This document shows, one piece after another, positions 7,560-15,487 of a stretch of DNA of 35,987 nt. Below the pieces are notes generated by a model that worked only from the letters and a program-made list of their open reading frames with translations, was not told the DNA's origin and made no database searches. This DNA is from a virus: positions 1 through 35,987 of the IMG/VR virus record IMGVR_UViG_3300024529_000004; one strand, written 5' to 3'. Numbering within the stretch: position 1 is the first letter of the stretch; each line of letters starts with the position of its first letter. The translations under genes and the position numbers were made by a program.

Positions 7560-7575
7560 TATTTATTAATAAATA
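7560..7575. promoter_or_regulatory. Palindromic late-promoter box TATTTATTAATAAATA
   Basis: This is the same 16-bp palindrome as at 3868-3883. The rightward TATTTATT (7560-7567) is 35 nt before the ATG at 7603. No leftward gene starts here, so only the rightward direction is clearly useful. Confidence 0.5.
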
Positions 7576-7602
7576 ATAATATTTTCCAAAATATACATTG
7601 AC

Positions 7603-7791
7603 ATGTCAAAAGGTAAAAAAAGAATAGTGAGACTTAATGAGTCTCAAATGGTAGATTTAATTGAAAGAATTGTAAAAACAGTAAAGTCTGAAAAAGAAAC
7701 TCTAAAAGAAGGTAGAAGAAAAGAAACTAGAAGAAGAGTAATGGCTGAAGCTAACAGACCTAAGAAAAGAGCTCTTCCAAGAAGGAGATAA
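7603..7791 (+). CDS. Small basic capsid-targeted protein (possible DNA-condensing peptide)
   Basis: The 62-aa product has a long-class leader (KRIVRLNESQMVDLIERIVK) and a last [L/I]xE site at L34-K35-E36. Cutting there would leave 26 residues, GRRKETRRRVMAEANRPKKR then ALPRRR, of which 13 are Arg or Lys. Such a peptide would bind DNA tightly, like basic peptides or internal proteins packaged with phage DNA. It has its own promoter box and its own terminator, so it may be made in large amounts. The DNA-condensing role is inferred. Confidence 0.7.
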   Translation: MSKGKKRIVRLNESQMVDLIERIVKTVKSEKETLKEGRRKETRRRVMAEANRPKKRALPRRR

Positions 7792-7805
7792 AAAAAATAT
7801 ATAAA

Positions 7806-7834
7806 AAAAGCTATCTTATTGATAGCTTTTTTTT
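7806..7834 (+). terminator. Rho-independent terminator
   Basis: Perfect 10-bp stem AAAAGCTATC / GATAGCTTTT with a 5-nt loop (TTATT) and a run of eight T. It sits 15 nt after the basic-peptide gene. A-richness on the other side means it may also work leftward for the convergent gene. Confidence 0.85.
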
Positions 7835-7898
7835 GTTTTATTATATTCTCAAAAATAAATATTCTATTGGGGTGTTCCCGATATGGTGGTTAAACAAT

Positions 7899-8486
7899 CT
7901 ACTTAAATTCTAAATTATAACTAGAAAATTCTTTCATATAAGTTGTGATAGGAATTCCGTTACCATCCTTAAACACCTTACCCCCTTTGAAAAACTTTTT
8001 AACTGAACCAGCACCCCCTAAATGAGCTGCTGCTAGTATCCCTGACTCAGTTATATACACACCCCTAAATTTAGTAAACTGATACATACCAATATAATCG
8101 GATAATTGTTTTTTATTGTATTGGAGGTATAATTCCATAGCATGTTCTTGTAACATTGGTTGGTTGATGAATTCTTGTGGTGTACATACAATTTTCACCT
8201 CTTTAAGTGTCGATCTACCGAATTGATACTTACCTAAATAACCAAACCTATTAACTTTACGATAATCATTATTGCTTTCGAATCTTCCAATATCAGTTAG
8301 GAACATTTTATGTGTTTTACTTGAATCTATGTAAACATAAACCGTATCTGTTAAAACAACTATATCTGGTTCCGCTTTTATGATATATGTAAATTTACAA
8401 AAGAATATCAACCCAGTAATTAGGAAGATAGTATACGCAAACAATATATGTCGTGAAACATATTTATTTAAGTTAATATATCCCAT
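7899..8486 (-). CDS. Membrane-anchored lytic transglycosylase/lysozyme-like protein
   Basis: The 195-aa protein starts with a positively charged end and one hydrophobic segment (ILFAYTIFLITGLIFFCKF, ~residues 14-32), probably an uncleaved anchor with the rest outside the cytoplasm. The catalytic-looking part has IGRFESNNDYRKVNRFGYLG followed by KYQFG, i.e. a Glu-Ser motif and a GxYQFG box as in SLT/lysozyme-like folds. Later come ILAAAHLGGAGSVKKFFKGG and a C-terminal helix. It would cut peptidoglycan. It begins 1 nt after the clpC-like stop, so the two form an operon. It is a second candidate lysis enzyme beside the GH24 lysozyme. Confidence 0.7.
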   Translation of the reverse strand: MGYINLNKYVSRHILFAYTIFLITGLIFFCKFTYIIKAEPDIVVLTDTVYVYIDSSKTHKMFLTDIGRFESNNDYRKVNRFGYLGKYQFGRSTLKEVKIVCTPQEFINQPMLQEHAMELYLQYNKKQLSDYIGMYQFTKFRGVYITESGILAAAHLGGAGSVKKFFKGGKVFKDGNGIPITTYMKEFSSYNLEFK

Positions 8487-8487
8487 C

Positions 8488-10935
8488 TTAATCTATTTTT
8501 ATAACTATATCACCCTTAGTTTTTGAATAACTAACTTTTATGGTTTGACCCTCTTCTACATTCCCTTTAAGAATTTCTTCAGAAACTGGATCCTCCACAT
8601 ATTTTTGAATCGCTCTGTTAAGTGGTCTAGCACCATATTCTTCATCATAACCACTTTCTATTAAGAAGTCTTTTGCATTTCTATTAATTTGTAACACATA
8701 ACCAATCTCTAAAACTCTAGATTTAAGTTTCCCAACCTCTAATTCAACAATCTTACCAATGTCACCTTTACTTAATGATTTAAAGATAATAACATCATCT
8801 AATCTATTTAGGAATTCTGGTGGAAAATGATTCTTCAATTCTTTTTGTAAAACCTCATCTTTAAGTGAATCTTGACTATCTAATTTAGTTTTAGTGCCGA
8901 AACCAACACCCGATCCAAAATCTTGTAGTTTCTTAACACCAATGTTTGATGTCATAATAACCATACAATTTTTAAAGTTAACTTTCCTACCCATACTATC
9001 AGTTAATTGCCCATCATCTAATAGTTGAAGTAGGATATTGTAAACATCTTTATGTGCTTTTTCGATCTCATCGAATAGAATTATTGAGTAAGGTTTTCTT
9101 CTCACTTTTTCAGTAAGTTGACCACCCTCTTCGTGACCTACATATCCAGGAGGTGCACCAATTAACCTACTAACCGCAAATTTCTCCATATATTCAGACA
9201 TATCAATTCTGATTAAACTATCCTCACTACCAAACATATAGTTTGCTAAGTTATTAGCTAAATGAGTTTTGCCTACACCCGTTGGTCCAAGAAACATAAA
9301 CGTACCAATAGGTTTTTTTGGATTCCTAATACCTACCCTATTTCGTCTTAAAGATTTAGCGATTTTAAGAACTGCCTCTTTTTGACCGATTACTTTACTA
9401 CCCATATCTTTCTCCATTTTCATTAGTCGATTACCTTCTTTTTCAGATAGTCTATTTAATGGTATTCCTGTCATATGGGCAACAACTGACATTACATCTT
9501 CTGAGGTAATTTTAGTTCTCTTATGGTTTAATTGTGTCTGCCACACTTCTTTAGCGACATTTAAATCTTCTAACGTAATTCTTTCCTTATCTCTTAGTTT
9601 CGCAGCTTCCTCATATCTTTGAGACCTAACTACATCATTCTTTTCTTTTTTGATAGATAAGATTTTTTGCTCTAAATCTTTTATAGCCTTTGGGGGTTGT
9701 ATGTTTACTTGTGATCTAGCACCTACCTCATCCATAATATCAAGTGCTTTGTCTGGGAATTCTCTATCGGTAATATACCTATCAGCTAATTTAACACATT
9801 CACTAATGGTTTCTGGTAGATATTCTACTTTATGATATTCTTCGTAACTATATTTAACTTTTTCAAGAATCTCTAGTGTCTCATCCAACGAAGGTGGTTC
9901 AACAACTACTTTTTGAAATCTTCTTTCTAATGCACCATCTTTTTCGATGTGTTGTCTATACTCATCCAAAGTAGTTGCACCAATTACTTGTAACTCACCC
10001 CTAGCTAATGCTGGTTTAAATACGTTTGCGGCATCCATAGAACCAGATGCATTACCTGCTCCCACTAATGTATGTAACTCATCGATGAATAATATAACAT
10101 CATCAACCTCTCTCAATTCATCCATCACACCTTTTATTCTTTCCTCAAACTGACCCCTATATTTGGTTCCAGCAACCATTGATGATAAGTCTAATGACAC
10201 TATTCTCATATCTAAAAGTGTTCTAGGTGCGTCACCTTGTTTAATCATTAGAGCTAACCCCTCAATTATAGTTGTCTTACCAACACCAGGGTTACCAATA
10301 AGAACTGGGTTATTCTTTTTCTTTCTAGATAAAATCTGAGCAACTCTTTGAATTTCACTTTTCCTACCAATCACAGGATCAATTTTACCTTCTTCTGCTT
10401 TTCTAGTAATATCACTAGAGAAATTATCTAAGATAGGTGTTGCTGTAACATGTTTAGATTTTTTCTTAGGTTTTCTTGGTATTTCTTTATCGTCATCATC
10501 CTCCATATCATCGAAACTATTTTGAATAGTCTCACTGTAAGTTTTATGGTTAATCCCCATTTTTATTAATATTTTACTTATAATGTTATTTTCATTTAAT
10601 AATGATAGTACTATGTGGTGAGTATTTAAATAGGTTTCGTTTAAATTATCACATTCAGTTTCTGCGTTTTTAAGAATTAACTCTGTTTCTTCATGTAATG
10701 GTAGATGTTTAACCTTAGTTGCTTCATCACCTTTATGTATCTGTAATTCAATCATCTTATGTAAATTGTCTAAATCTACATCTAATTCTTTTAAATAATT
10801 TATTGCTTCATTATCATCATCATTAATCATTGATATCATAATATGTTCAATTCTCACACTATCATCATTGCGAGATTTCGCTTCACTAATTGATTTGTTG
10901 ATTATTTTCTTAACTTTTGGATAAACTTTCTTCAT
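8488..10935 (-). CDS. clpC: ClpC-type AAA+ protein unfoldase
   Basis: This is a full-length Hsp100 protein of 815 aa. Two N-terminal Clp repeats cover residues 1-145. A linker with [12 protein letters not shown] leads to the first ATPase domain: Walker [10 protein letters not shown] near 215 and Walker B ILFIDE near 285. The middle part is short and contains a UVR-like motif ([17 protein letters not shown]), typical of ClpC rather than ClpB. The second ATPase domain has GPTGVGKTH near 545. The segment [10 protein letters not shown] holds a VGF loop like the ClpP-docking loop, so it may feed host ClpP. The ATG at 10935 is preferred; reading to a TTG at 10944 adds only three residues. It is leftward, with a late box upstream. 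Confidence 0.9.
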   Translation of the reverse strand: MKKVYPKVKKIINKSISEAKSRNDDSVRIEHIMISMINDDDNEAINYLKELDVDLDNLHKMIELQIHKGDEATKVKHLPLHEETELILKNAETECDNLNETYLNTHHIVLSLLNENNIISKILIKMGINHKTYSETIQNSFDDMEDDDDKEIPRKPKKKSKHVTATPILDNFSSDITRKAEEGKIDPVIGRKSEIQRVAQILSRKKKNNPVLIGNPGVGKTTIIEGLALMIKQGDAPRTLLDMRIVSLDLSSMVAGTKYRGQFEERIKGVMDELREVDDVILFIDELHTLVGAGNASGSMDAANVFKPALARGELQVIGATTLDEYRQHIEKDGALERRFQKVVVEPPSLDETLEILEKVKYSYEEYHKVEYLPETISECVKLADRYITDREFPDKALDIMDEVGARSQVNIQPPKAIKDLEQKILSIKKEKNDVVRSQRYEEAAKLRDKERITLEDLNVAKEVWQTQLNHKRTKITSEDVMSVVAHMTGIPLNRLSEKEGNRLMKMEKDMGSKVIGQKEAVLKIAKSLRRNRVGIRNPKKPIGTFMFLGPTGVGKTHLANNLANYMFGSEDSLIRIDMSEYMEKFAVSRLIGAPPGYVGHEEGGQLTEKVRRKPYSIILFDEIEKAHKDVYNILLQLLDDGQLTDSMGRKVNFKNCMVIMTSNIGVKKLQDFGSGVGFGTKTKLDSQDSLKDEVLQKELKNHFPPEFLNRLDDVIIFKSLSKGDIGKIVELEVGKLKSRVLEIGYVLQINRNAKDFLIESGYDEEYGARPLNRAIQKYVEDPVSEEILKGNVEEGQTIKVSYSKTKGDIVIKID

Positions 10936-10984
10936 ATGTCTCAATTCTAATTATTATTATTCTAAAAACCAACTTTGTTTTATC

Positions 10985-10992
10985 AATAAATA
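10985..10992 (-). promoter_or_regulatory. Candidate late promoter box (minus strand) for the clpC operon
   Basis: On the minus strand this reads GATATTTATTGAT, with about 49 nt to the start codon at 10935. It is the one clear leftward copy of the box, and it points at a leftward gene, which supports the motif being directional. Confidence 0.5.
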
Positions 10993-11023
10993 TCATTAAC
11001 ATTATAACTAAAATAATACGTAT

Positions 11024-11947
11024 ATGGAAGACAAATATAAACTTTACTTAGGAGATACTAAGAAAATTGTCGCAGAAATGGTAGAGAGGGAAGAATTAGT
11101 TGATATGATTTTTACCTCACCACCATATTTTGCGTTTAGAAAAAATTATAATGGTGATGATGACGGTAAGGTAGGATCTATCCATGTTGACGATTACGCT
11201 GACTGGTTATTAGAATTTACAGAACAATTCCTCAAAGTATTAAAACCAAATGGTAGTTTTTTCCTTAATATTAATGAAAAGATTGATAAAGGGGAAATTC
11301 ATCCAGTATTAGATGAATTAAAATATAAAATGAGGCTACAAGGTTGGAAACTTGTTGCTAAACCTTATATATGGTATAAGAAACAATCGATGCCAACGAA
11401 TTGTAAGTATAGAGCAATTGATCGTTACGAATATGTGTATCACTTCTCCAATTCAAATAAACCAAAATTTAGGGCTGATAATTGTAGAATACCACATTCA
11501 GAGTCTACAATAAAAAGAGTTAAGACACCAGTACCAACAATTAATTCACGTGATGGTGTATATGAATACGGTGAGTTAAAGTTAAATAAAAAAGGATCAT
11601 TACCACACAATGTTGTTATTACTGCGGCGGAAAGTAATCCAAGTGTATTACACCCAGCACCATTTCACGTTGAGTTGGCTGATTGGTTTGTAAGGATTGG
11701 TAGTGATGAAGGTGATATTGTTTTAGACCCATTTGCTGGCTCGTCAACAACAGGTGTTGCCTCACTTAAAAATAATAGAAAGTTTATCGGTATAGATATG
11801 ATAGACTTCAACATTGAATTCGGTAGGAAAAGAATGGATTATTTTTTAGAAACAGGTAAAGCATACATACCAAAGAAAGAACTTGAACCATTGGGTATTG
11901 ATGTTAATTACTATAAAGTTAAAGGAAAACACGTCAATAACCCATAG
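11024..11947 (+). CDS. DNA methyltransferase, beta class (likely N4-cytosine or N6-adenine)
   Basis: The 307-aa enzyme has the catalytic motif TSPPYF at residues 31-36, followed near the C-terminus by the SAM-binding motif LDPFAGSSTTG with FIGIDM. Motif IV before motif I is the beta-class order. SPPY is most common in N4-cytosine enzymes but also occurs in N6-adenine ones. The middle (residues ~110-220, with NCKYRAIDRYEYVYHFS) is the target-recognition region. No restriction endonuclease gene lies beside it, so it is an orphan enzyme, probably protecting phage DNA or marking it for regulation. It is divergent from the clpC operon. Confidence 0.9.
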   Translation: MEDKYKLYLGDTKKIVAEMVEREELVDMIFTSPPYFAFRKNYNGDDDGKVGSIHVDDYADWLLEFTEQFLKVLKPNGSFFLNINEKIDKGEIHPVLDELKYKMRLQGWKLVAKPYIWYKKQSMPTNCKYRAIDRYEYVYHFSNSNKPKFRADNCRIPHSESTIKRVKTPVPTINSRDGVYEYGELKLNKKGSLPHNVVITAAESNPSVLHPAPFHVELADWFVRIGSDEGDIVLDPFAGSSTTGVASLKNNRKFIGIDMIDFNIEFGRKRMDYFLETGKAYIPKKELEPLGIDVNYYKVKGKHVNNP

Positions 11948-11954
11948 TAAATAT

Positions 11955-11985
11955 AACCCCTTATCTTTACTGATATGGTTTTTTT
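11955..11985 (+). terminator. Possible weak terminator
   Basis: AACC..TATC / GATA.GGTT forms an imperfect stem with a bulge, followed by six to seven T, just after the methyltransferase gene. The stem is poor, so the call is weak. Confidence 0.3.
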
Positions 11986-12025
11986 AACTATACTTATAAC
12001 ATAATAAAAATAAAAAATAAAAAAT

Positions 12026-12295
12026 ATGATACCTTCAGCCCCAAAATTTAAAAAAGTAGAGTTATTATTAAAATTAGGTGGTACAAAAAATTATGACGAA
12101 AATGATAGTTTAAGAGATTTAGATCTCCACAGAACAACTAAAATTTCACACGAAGATTGTGCTATGGTAATAACAGGTGATTATGTTATCATCACTGAGG
12201 ATGAAGGTAATAACGAAATAGATACTGAAAAAAGTATCAAAGGTAAGATTTATAACTTAACAGAAATCGATTCTTACCGATTATATATTGAATAG
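12026..12295 (+). CDS. Hypothetical protein, 89 aa
   Basis: This is a small acidic protein with beta-strand-like stretches (CAMVITGDYVIITEDEG). The ATG follows a long A-rich leader (AATAAAAAATAAAAAAT), typical of start regions here. It has no leader, membrane segment or known motif. One nt separates it from the KTSC gene, so the two are likely co-translated. Function unknown. Confidence 0.6.
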   Translation: MIPSAPKFKKVELLLKLGGTKNYDENDSLRDLDLHRTTKISHEDCAMVITGDYVIITEDEGNNEIDTEKSIKGKIYNLTEIDSYRLYIE

Positions 12296-12296
12296 T

Positions 12297-12596
12297 ATGA
12301 TATTAAACACATTTGAGCAGGATGGTACAATCGAAAACATTTATGATTCAACCAATGTTATGGCAACTAAGTATGATACCAGTAAAAGAAAATTGGCAGT
12401 TATATTTGGTTCTGGACAACAATACTTATATCATGATGTAACATTAGAGGATTATAGAAAATTTGAATCTGATGATAGTCAAGGCAAGGCAATACACAAA
12501 TATATAAGAAAATATAAGTCCGATAAAGCCGATGAACTAGTAGATATTACAATCATTAAAGAACAAGTCGAAAAACTAAAAGAAAATAAAAAATAA
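12297..12596 (+). CDS. KTSC-domain protein
   Basis: Residues ~15-75 match the KTSC pattern: STNVMATKYDTSKRKLAVIF, then a G-x-x-Y-x-Y strand turn (GSGQQYLYHDV), then YRKFESDDSQGKAIHKYIRK. KTSC domains are small phage and bacterial domains, often fused to RNA- or DNA-acting proteins, of unknown exact role. The C-terminus is a lysine-rich helix. The ATG at 12297 is preferred over a TTG at 12288, which would overlap the upstream gene and add only three residues. Confidence 0.8.
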   Translation: MILNTFEQDGTIENIYDSTNVMATKYDTSKRKLAVIFGSGQQYLYHDVTLEDYRKFESDDSQGKAIHKYIRKYKSDKADELVDITIIKEQVEKLKENKK

Positions 12597-12601
12597 ATTT
12601 G

Positions 12602-13009
12602 ATGGAATTAATCTCAACACACCCAATAAAAAAATCCGATTTAGGGTTTCATGGTAATTTGTTTGGTGGTAAATTATTAGCTTGGTTAGATGCGGCTGGT
12701 GCGGCATACGCTGCTCAGATATGTGACACACCAAGAATGGTTACGATAAAAATTGATGAGTGTCTGTTTAAAAAGGCAACTAAGGAAGGTCAACTATTAA
12801 AAATATATGGTAAAGTATATAAGCTCGGCAATACTTCAGTAACTCTTTTATTAGAGTGTAGAGCTCACAATGTATACACTGGTAAACAATTATCAGTCTT
12901 AACTACAAATATAAAGTTTATAAGGGTAGATGAAGGTGGGGACCCCATCCCTATTAGTGGAAGAGTCAAAGAAAAATATAACAAAATAAAAATAGAAAAA
13001 GATGGGTAA
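12602..13009 (+). CDS. Acyl-CoA thioesterase (hotdog fold)
   Basis: The 135-aa protein reads like a short acyl-CoA hydrolase of the YciA/BFIT type: an N-terminal [20 protein letters not shown], then [12 protein letters not shown] (the hotdog helix with the catalytic Asp), then the strand [20 protein letters not shown], and the final strand [15 protein letters not shown]. It would hydrolyse acyl-CoA to fatty acid and CoA in the cytosol. Single-domain length is normal. It overlaps thyA by 8 nt and follows the KTSC gene, so it is part of a metabolic operon. This is an auxiliary metabolic gene, probably host-derived. ATG at 12602 rather than the TTG just before it. Confidence 0.85.
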   Translation: MELISTHPIKKSDLGFHGNLFGGKLLAWLDAAGAAYAAQICDTPRMVTIKIDECLFKKATKEGQLLKIYGKVYKLGNTSVTLLLECRAHNVYTGKQLSVLTTNIKFIRVDEGGDPIPISGRVKEKYNKIKIEKDG

Positions 13010-13739
13010 CGCAACATTTGAATACCACAAATTATTACATTATATCCTAGACAATGGTAAGAAAAAAACAGATAGGACGGGTACAGGGACAACATCAATC
13101 TTTGACTACAAGATTAAGTTTGATATGGAACAAGGGTTTCCACTCATTACTACAAAACGCCTCCATTTACGTAGCATTATCCATGAACTACTTTGGTTCC
13201 TCAAAGGCTCTACAAACACAAAATACCTCAACGAAAACGGAGTAACTATTTGGGATGAATGGGCAGATGAAAATGGAGATTTAGGTCCTGTTTATGGAAA
13301 CCAGTGGGTTAATTGGGGTAGTATTAAAGAAACACCACGTATAGGTTGGTTACATAAAAGAGAAGGTGTTTGGTGTGTTAAGTGGTCTGACCTACATTCT
13401 TTTGGGGAAGGTACTCATTGGTGTTACACCGATATTAGTAGTTTTAACCAACATAAATATAATGATTCGGATGAGGGTAGAAAGGTTACTTTTACAGAAA
13501 CACTATTGAGTCATAACCCAGAAACATTTTCACCAAATATAGTTGCAACGGTAAGTGATAACCCAACTGTTAGCTATAAAGGTGGAATCAACCAAATCCA
13601 AAACGCTATTGACACATTAAAGAACAATCCCGATTCACGTAGAATTATGGTATCAGCTTGGAACGTGGGGGACATTCCACAACCCGATAATAGAAGTGAT
13701 GATAAACTTTATGAAGATTATTTAAAACAAATCGGTTAG
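13002..13739 (+). CDS. thyA: Thymidylate synthase, N-terminal part of a split gene
   Basis: ThyA makes dTMP from dUMP with methylene-tetrahydrofolate. This piece has the folate/phosphate-binding start ([17 protein letters not shown]), [20 protein letters not shown], the VYGNQWVNW box and the phosphate-binding double Arg in [19 protein letters not shown] (Arg 213-214). It lacks the catalytic Cys, which lies in the downstream piece at 14856. About 85 residues (106-192) are inserted between QWVNW and GGINQIQ compared with E. coli ThyA. After Q227 an unrelated hydrophilic tail of 18 residues ends at TAG 13737-13739. The two pieces are in the same frame number and together cover the whole enzyme, so they may assemble as a two-chain protein. 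Confidence 0.85.
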   Translation: MGNATFEYHKLLHYILDNGKKKTDRTGTGTTSIFDYKIKFDMEQGFPLITTKRLHLRSIIHELLWFLKGSTNTKYLNENGVTIWDEWADENGDLGPVYGNQWVNWGSIKETPRIGWLHKREGVWCVKWSDLHSFGEGTHWCYTDISSFNQHKYNDSDEGRKVTFTETLLSHNPETFSPNIVATVSDNPTVSYKGGINQIQNAIDTLKNNPDSRRIMVSAWNVGDIPQPDNRSDDKLYEDYLKQIG

Positions 13740-13756
13740 AAAATTTGTTTTGTGTA

Positions 13757-13764
13757 TATTTATT
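13757..13764 (+). promoter_or_regulatory. Candidate late promoter box TATTTATT before the homing endonuclease
   Basis: GTATATTTATTATTAAAGGG lies between the end of the thyA N-part and the endonuclease ATG at 13786 (21 nt gap). It would give the endonuclease its own transcription inside the broken gene. Confidence 0.5.
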
Positions 13765-13785
13765 ATTAAAGGGAGTAATACCATT

Positions 13786-14649
13786 ATGATTATATACAAA
13801 ACAACAAACACAATAAACGGTAAATTTTATATCGGTAAGGATAAACATAACAACCCTAATTATTTAGGTAGTGGTAAACGACTAAATGATGCTATTAAAT
13901 GTTACGGAAAAGAAAACTTTAAAAAAGAAGTGTTAGAACATTGTGATACATATGAACAAATGTCAGAACGAGAAATCTTCTGGATTAGTGAGTTAGAATC
14001 ACTTCACCCAAAGGGTTATAATTTAGCGTTAGGTGGTGATGGTGGTGATACCATATCAAACCACCCTAAAAGAGATTTAATTGCTAAGAATCACTCTGAT
14101 TGGATGTTAGAAAACAACCCAACAAGAGGTAGAAGTAAAACCCAAGAAGAAATTGATAATTGGAGAGAATCTTATGGTGGTAAATGGGAAGGTGAACATA
14201 ACCCTAATTATGGGAGTACTCGGAGTGTTGAAACTAAACAGATACAATCAGAAATTAGAAAAGAATGGCATAAAAACTTATCAGAAGAAGAACGAAAAAT
14301 TATTAGTAAAAAAATAAGTGAATCTAATAAAGGTAAAGAGGGGTATTGGAAGGGTAAAACTAACGAAAATCATTCACAATGGATGACAGAAAATAACCCA
14401 TTTAAGGGAAAAACACATACAGACGAAGTAAAACAAATGTTAAGTGAAATAAACTCAAAACCTAAAACTAACGAACATAAGGAAAATATAAGTTTAAATT
14501 CACCTAATAACAAACAATGTGTAATTGAAGGTGTAACTTACCGAAGTGTTGCCGCGGCAAGTAGACAATTAGGGTTATCAGAAAACACCGTAAGAGGTAG
14601 AGTTAAAAATAAAAATTTTAAAGAATGGAATTATGTCGAAACGGAATGA
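13786..14649 (+). CDS. GIY-YIG homing endonuclease inserted in thyA
   Basis: The 287-aa protein starts with a GIY-YIG nuclease domain: IIYKTTNTINGKFYIGKDK (the YIG half is clear, the first half is IIY), YLGSGKRLNDAIKCYG with the catalytic Arg region, and MSEREIFWISELE with the likely metal-binding Glu. The middle has several NUMOD3-like repeats (NPTRGRSKT, NPNYGSTRS, NPFKGKTHT). The C-terminus is a NUMOD1/helix-turn-helix DNA-binding part (YRSVAAASRQLGLSENTVRG). It resembles T4 Seg enzymes and I-TevI. The ATG at 13786 is chosen because the in-frame TTG at 13750 would overlap the promoter box. It is the likely cause of the thyA split. Confidence 0.9.
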   Translation: MIIYKTTNTINGKFYIGKDKHNNPNYLGSGKRLNDAIKCYGKENFKKEVLEHCDTYEQMSEREIFWISELESLHPKGYNLALGGDGGDTISNHPKRDLIAKNHSDWMLENNPTRGRSKTQEEIDNWRESYGGKWEGEHNPNYGSTRSVETKQIQSEIRKEWHKNLSEEERKIISKKISESNKGKEGYWKGKTNENHSQWMTENNPFKGKTHTDEVKQMLSEINSKPKTNEHKENISLNSPNNKQCVIEGVTYRSVAAASRQLGLSENTVRGRVKNKNFKEWNYVETE

Positions 14650-14863
14650 AAATATTTATAGTGCTTTTAACGCAGGAAGAAAGAAAAAAAATAATGAATA
14701 TGTATATCCCACAATAGAAGATTGGTTATCACATGAATCGGAATTAAGTAACATACCATTAATGCATTCCGATTCTTTAAAAGTACAAACTGATAAATTT
14801 AAAAATCTGTATAATAAATACATAACAAAATTACGTAACGAGATAAACAAGAAATATGAATAA
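14633..14863 (+). CDS. Small protein inside the thyA interruption, 76 aa
   Basis: The frame overlaps the end of the endonuclease by 17 nt and the start of the thyA C-part by 8 nt, so the four reading frames form a tight overlapping chain. The product is hydrophilic, with a basic helix (FKNLYNKYITKLRNEINKKY) at its C-terminus. No domain is recognised. It may be a real gene carried with the endonuclease, or an accidental frame; overlap coupling to thyA-C supports translation. Confidence 0.5.
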   Translation: MSKRNENIYSAFNAGRKKKNNEYVYPTIEDWLSHESELSNIPLMHSDSLKVQTDKFKNLYNKYITKLRNEINKKYE

Positions 14864-15467
14864 AAATTACACACACGAAGACGGAACACCGTTTACAAAA
14901 GAAGAGTTTTTAGAAAAGTTAAAAATTGATAAAGAGTTTAGTAATAAGTTTGGGCGAAAATCCACGCAAGAAGGAAAAATGGCGTTACCCCCTTGTCATT
15001 GGGCATTTGAATTATATACAGAGGAATTGACTGATGGGGAACGAAACGAACATCTCGTATTTACTAAAGACTCGTATGGGTTAGATGGTAAATTAAGGTC
15101 TCCCATTACTATTGATTGGGGTAAGACACCAAAACGAAGATTATCCCTTAAATGGCATCAACGTTCAGTAGATACATTTTTAGGACTTCCATTCAATATA
15201 GCAAGTTACGCACTATTACTTCATATGTTTGCACAACAAACTAATATGGTACCGGGTACATTAGTTGGAGATTTAACAAACGTACACATTTACGACAACC
15301 ATATGGAATACGTAAAGAAACAACTGGGTCGTGATAGTAACAAATATTCAACACCAACCCTAAAATTAAAAAAGGCAAAAGACATATTCAGTTATACTTA
15401 TGAAGATTTTGAAATAATTGATTATGAAACATACCCAAATTGGAAAAACGTACCAATAGCAATTTAA
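14856..15467 (+). CDS. thyA: Thymidylate synthase, C-terminal catalytic part of a split gene
   Basis: From residue 42 this is typical ThyA: MALPPCHWAFELY with catalytic Cys47, then KWHQRSVDTFLGLPFNIASY (dUMP- and folate-site residues including R-S-x-D), LLHMFAQQTNMVPGTLVGDL and NVHIYDNHMEY with the conserved HxY. The first 41 residues (MNKNYTHEDGTPFTKEEF ..) are not part of normal ThyA and match no family I know. The C-terminus ends PIAI, close to the usual end of the enzyme (..P-x-A-I/V). It starts inside the end of the preceding small gene by 8 nt. Function as a separate chain with the 13002 product is inferred from complete conservation of key residues. Confidence 0.85.
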   Translation: MNKNYTHEDGTPFTKEEFLEKLKIDKEFSNKFGRKSTQEGKMALPPCHWAFELYTEELTDGERNEHLVFTKDSYGLDGKLRSPITIDWGKTPKRRLSLKWHQRSVDTFLGLPFNIASYALLLHMFAQQTNMVPGTLVGDLTNVHIYDNHMEYVKKQLGRDSNKYSTPTLKLKKAKDIFSYTYEDFEIIDYETYPNWKNVPIAI

Positions 15468-15487
15468 TTATGAAATTACAAATATAA

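Noticed and set aside
9650-10153. Two rightward frames opposite the clpC-like gene
   Set aside because: They lie entirely inside a well-conserved AAA+ gene on the other strand and have no start signals of their own.
10936-10944. TTG at 10944 as start of the clpC-like gene
   Set aside because: An ATG three codons downstream gives a normal N-terminus; the TTG adds only three residues and has no supporting signal.
13683-14978. Group I intron or intein in thyA
   Set aside because: Between the thyA parts nearly all sequence is taken by reading frames, and I could not find a conserved group I core by eye. Intein junction residues (Cys/Ser start, His-Asn end with following Cys/Ser/Thr) are absent at the break. 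An RNA fold search with a group I model would settle it.
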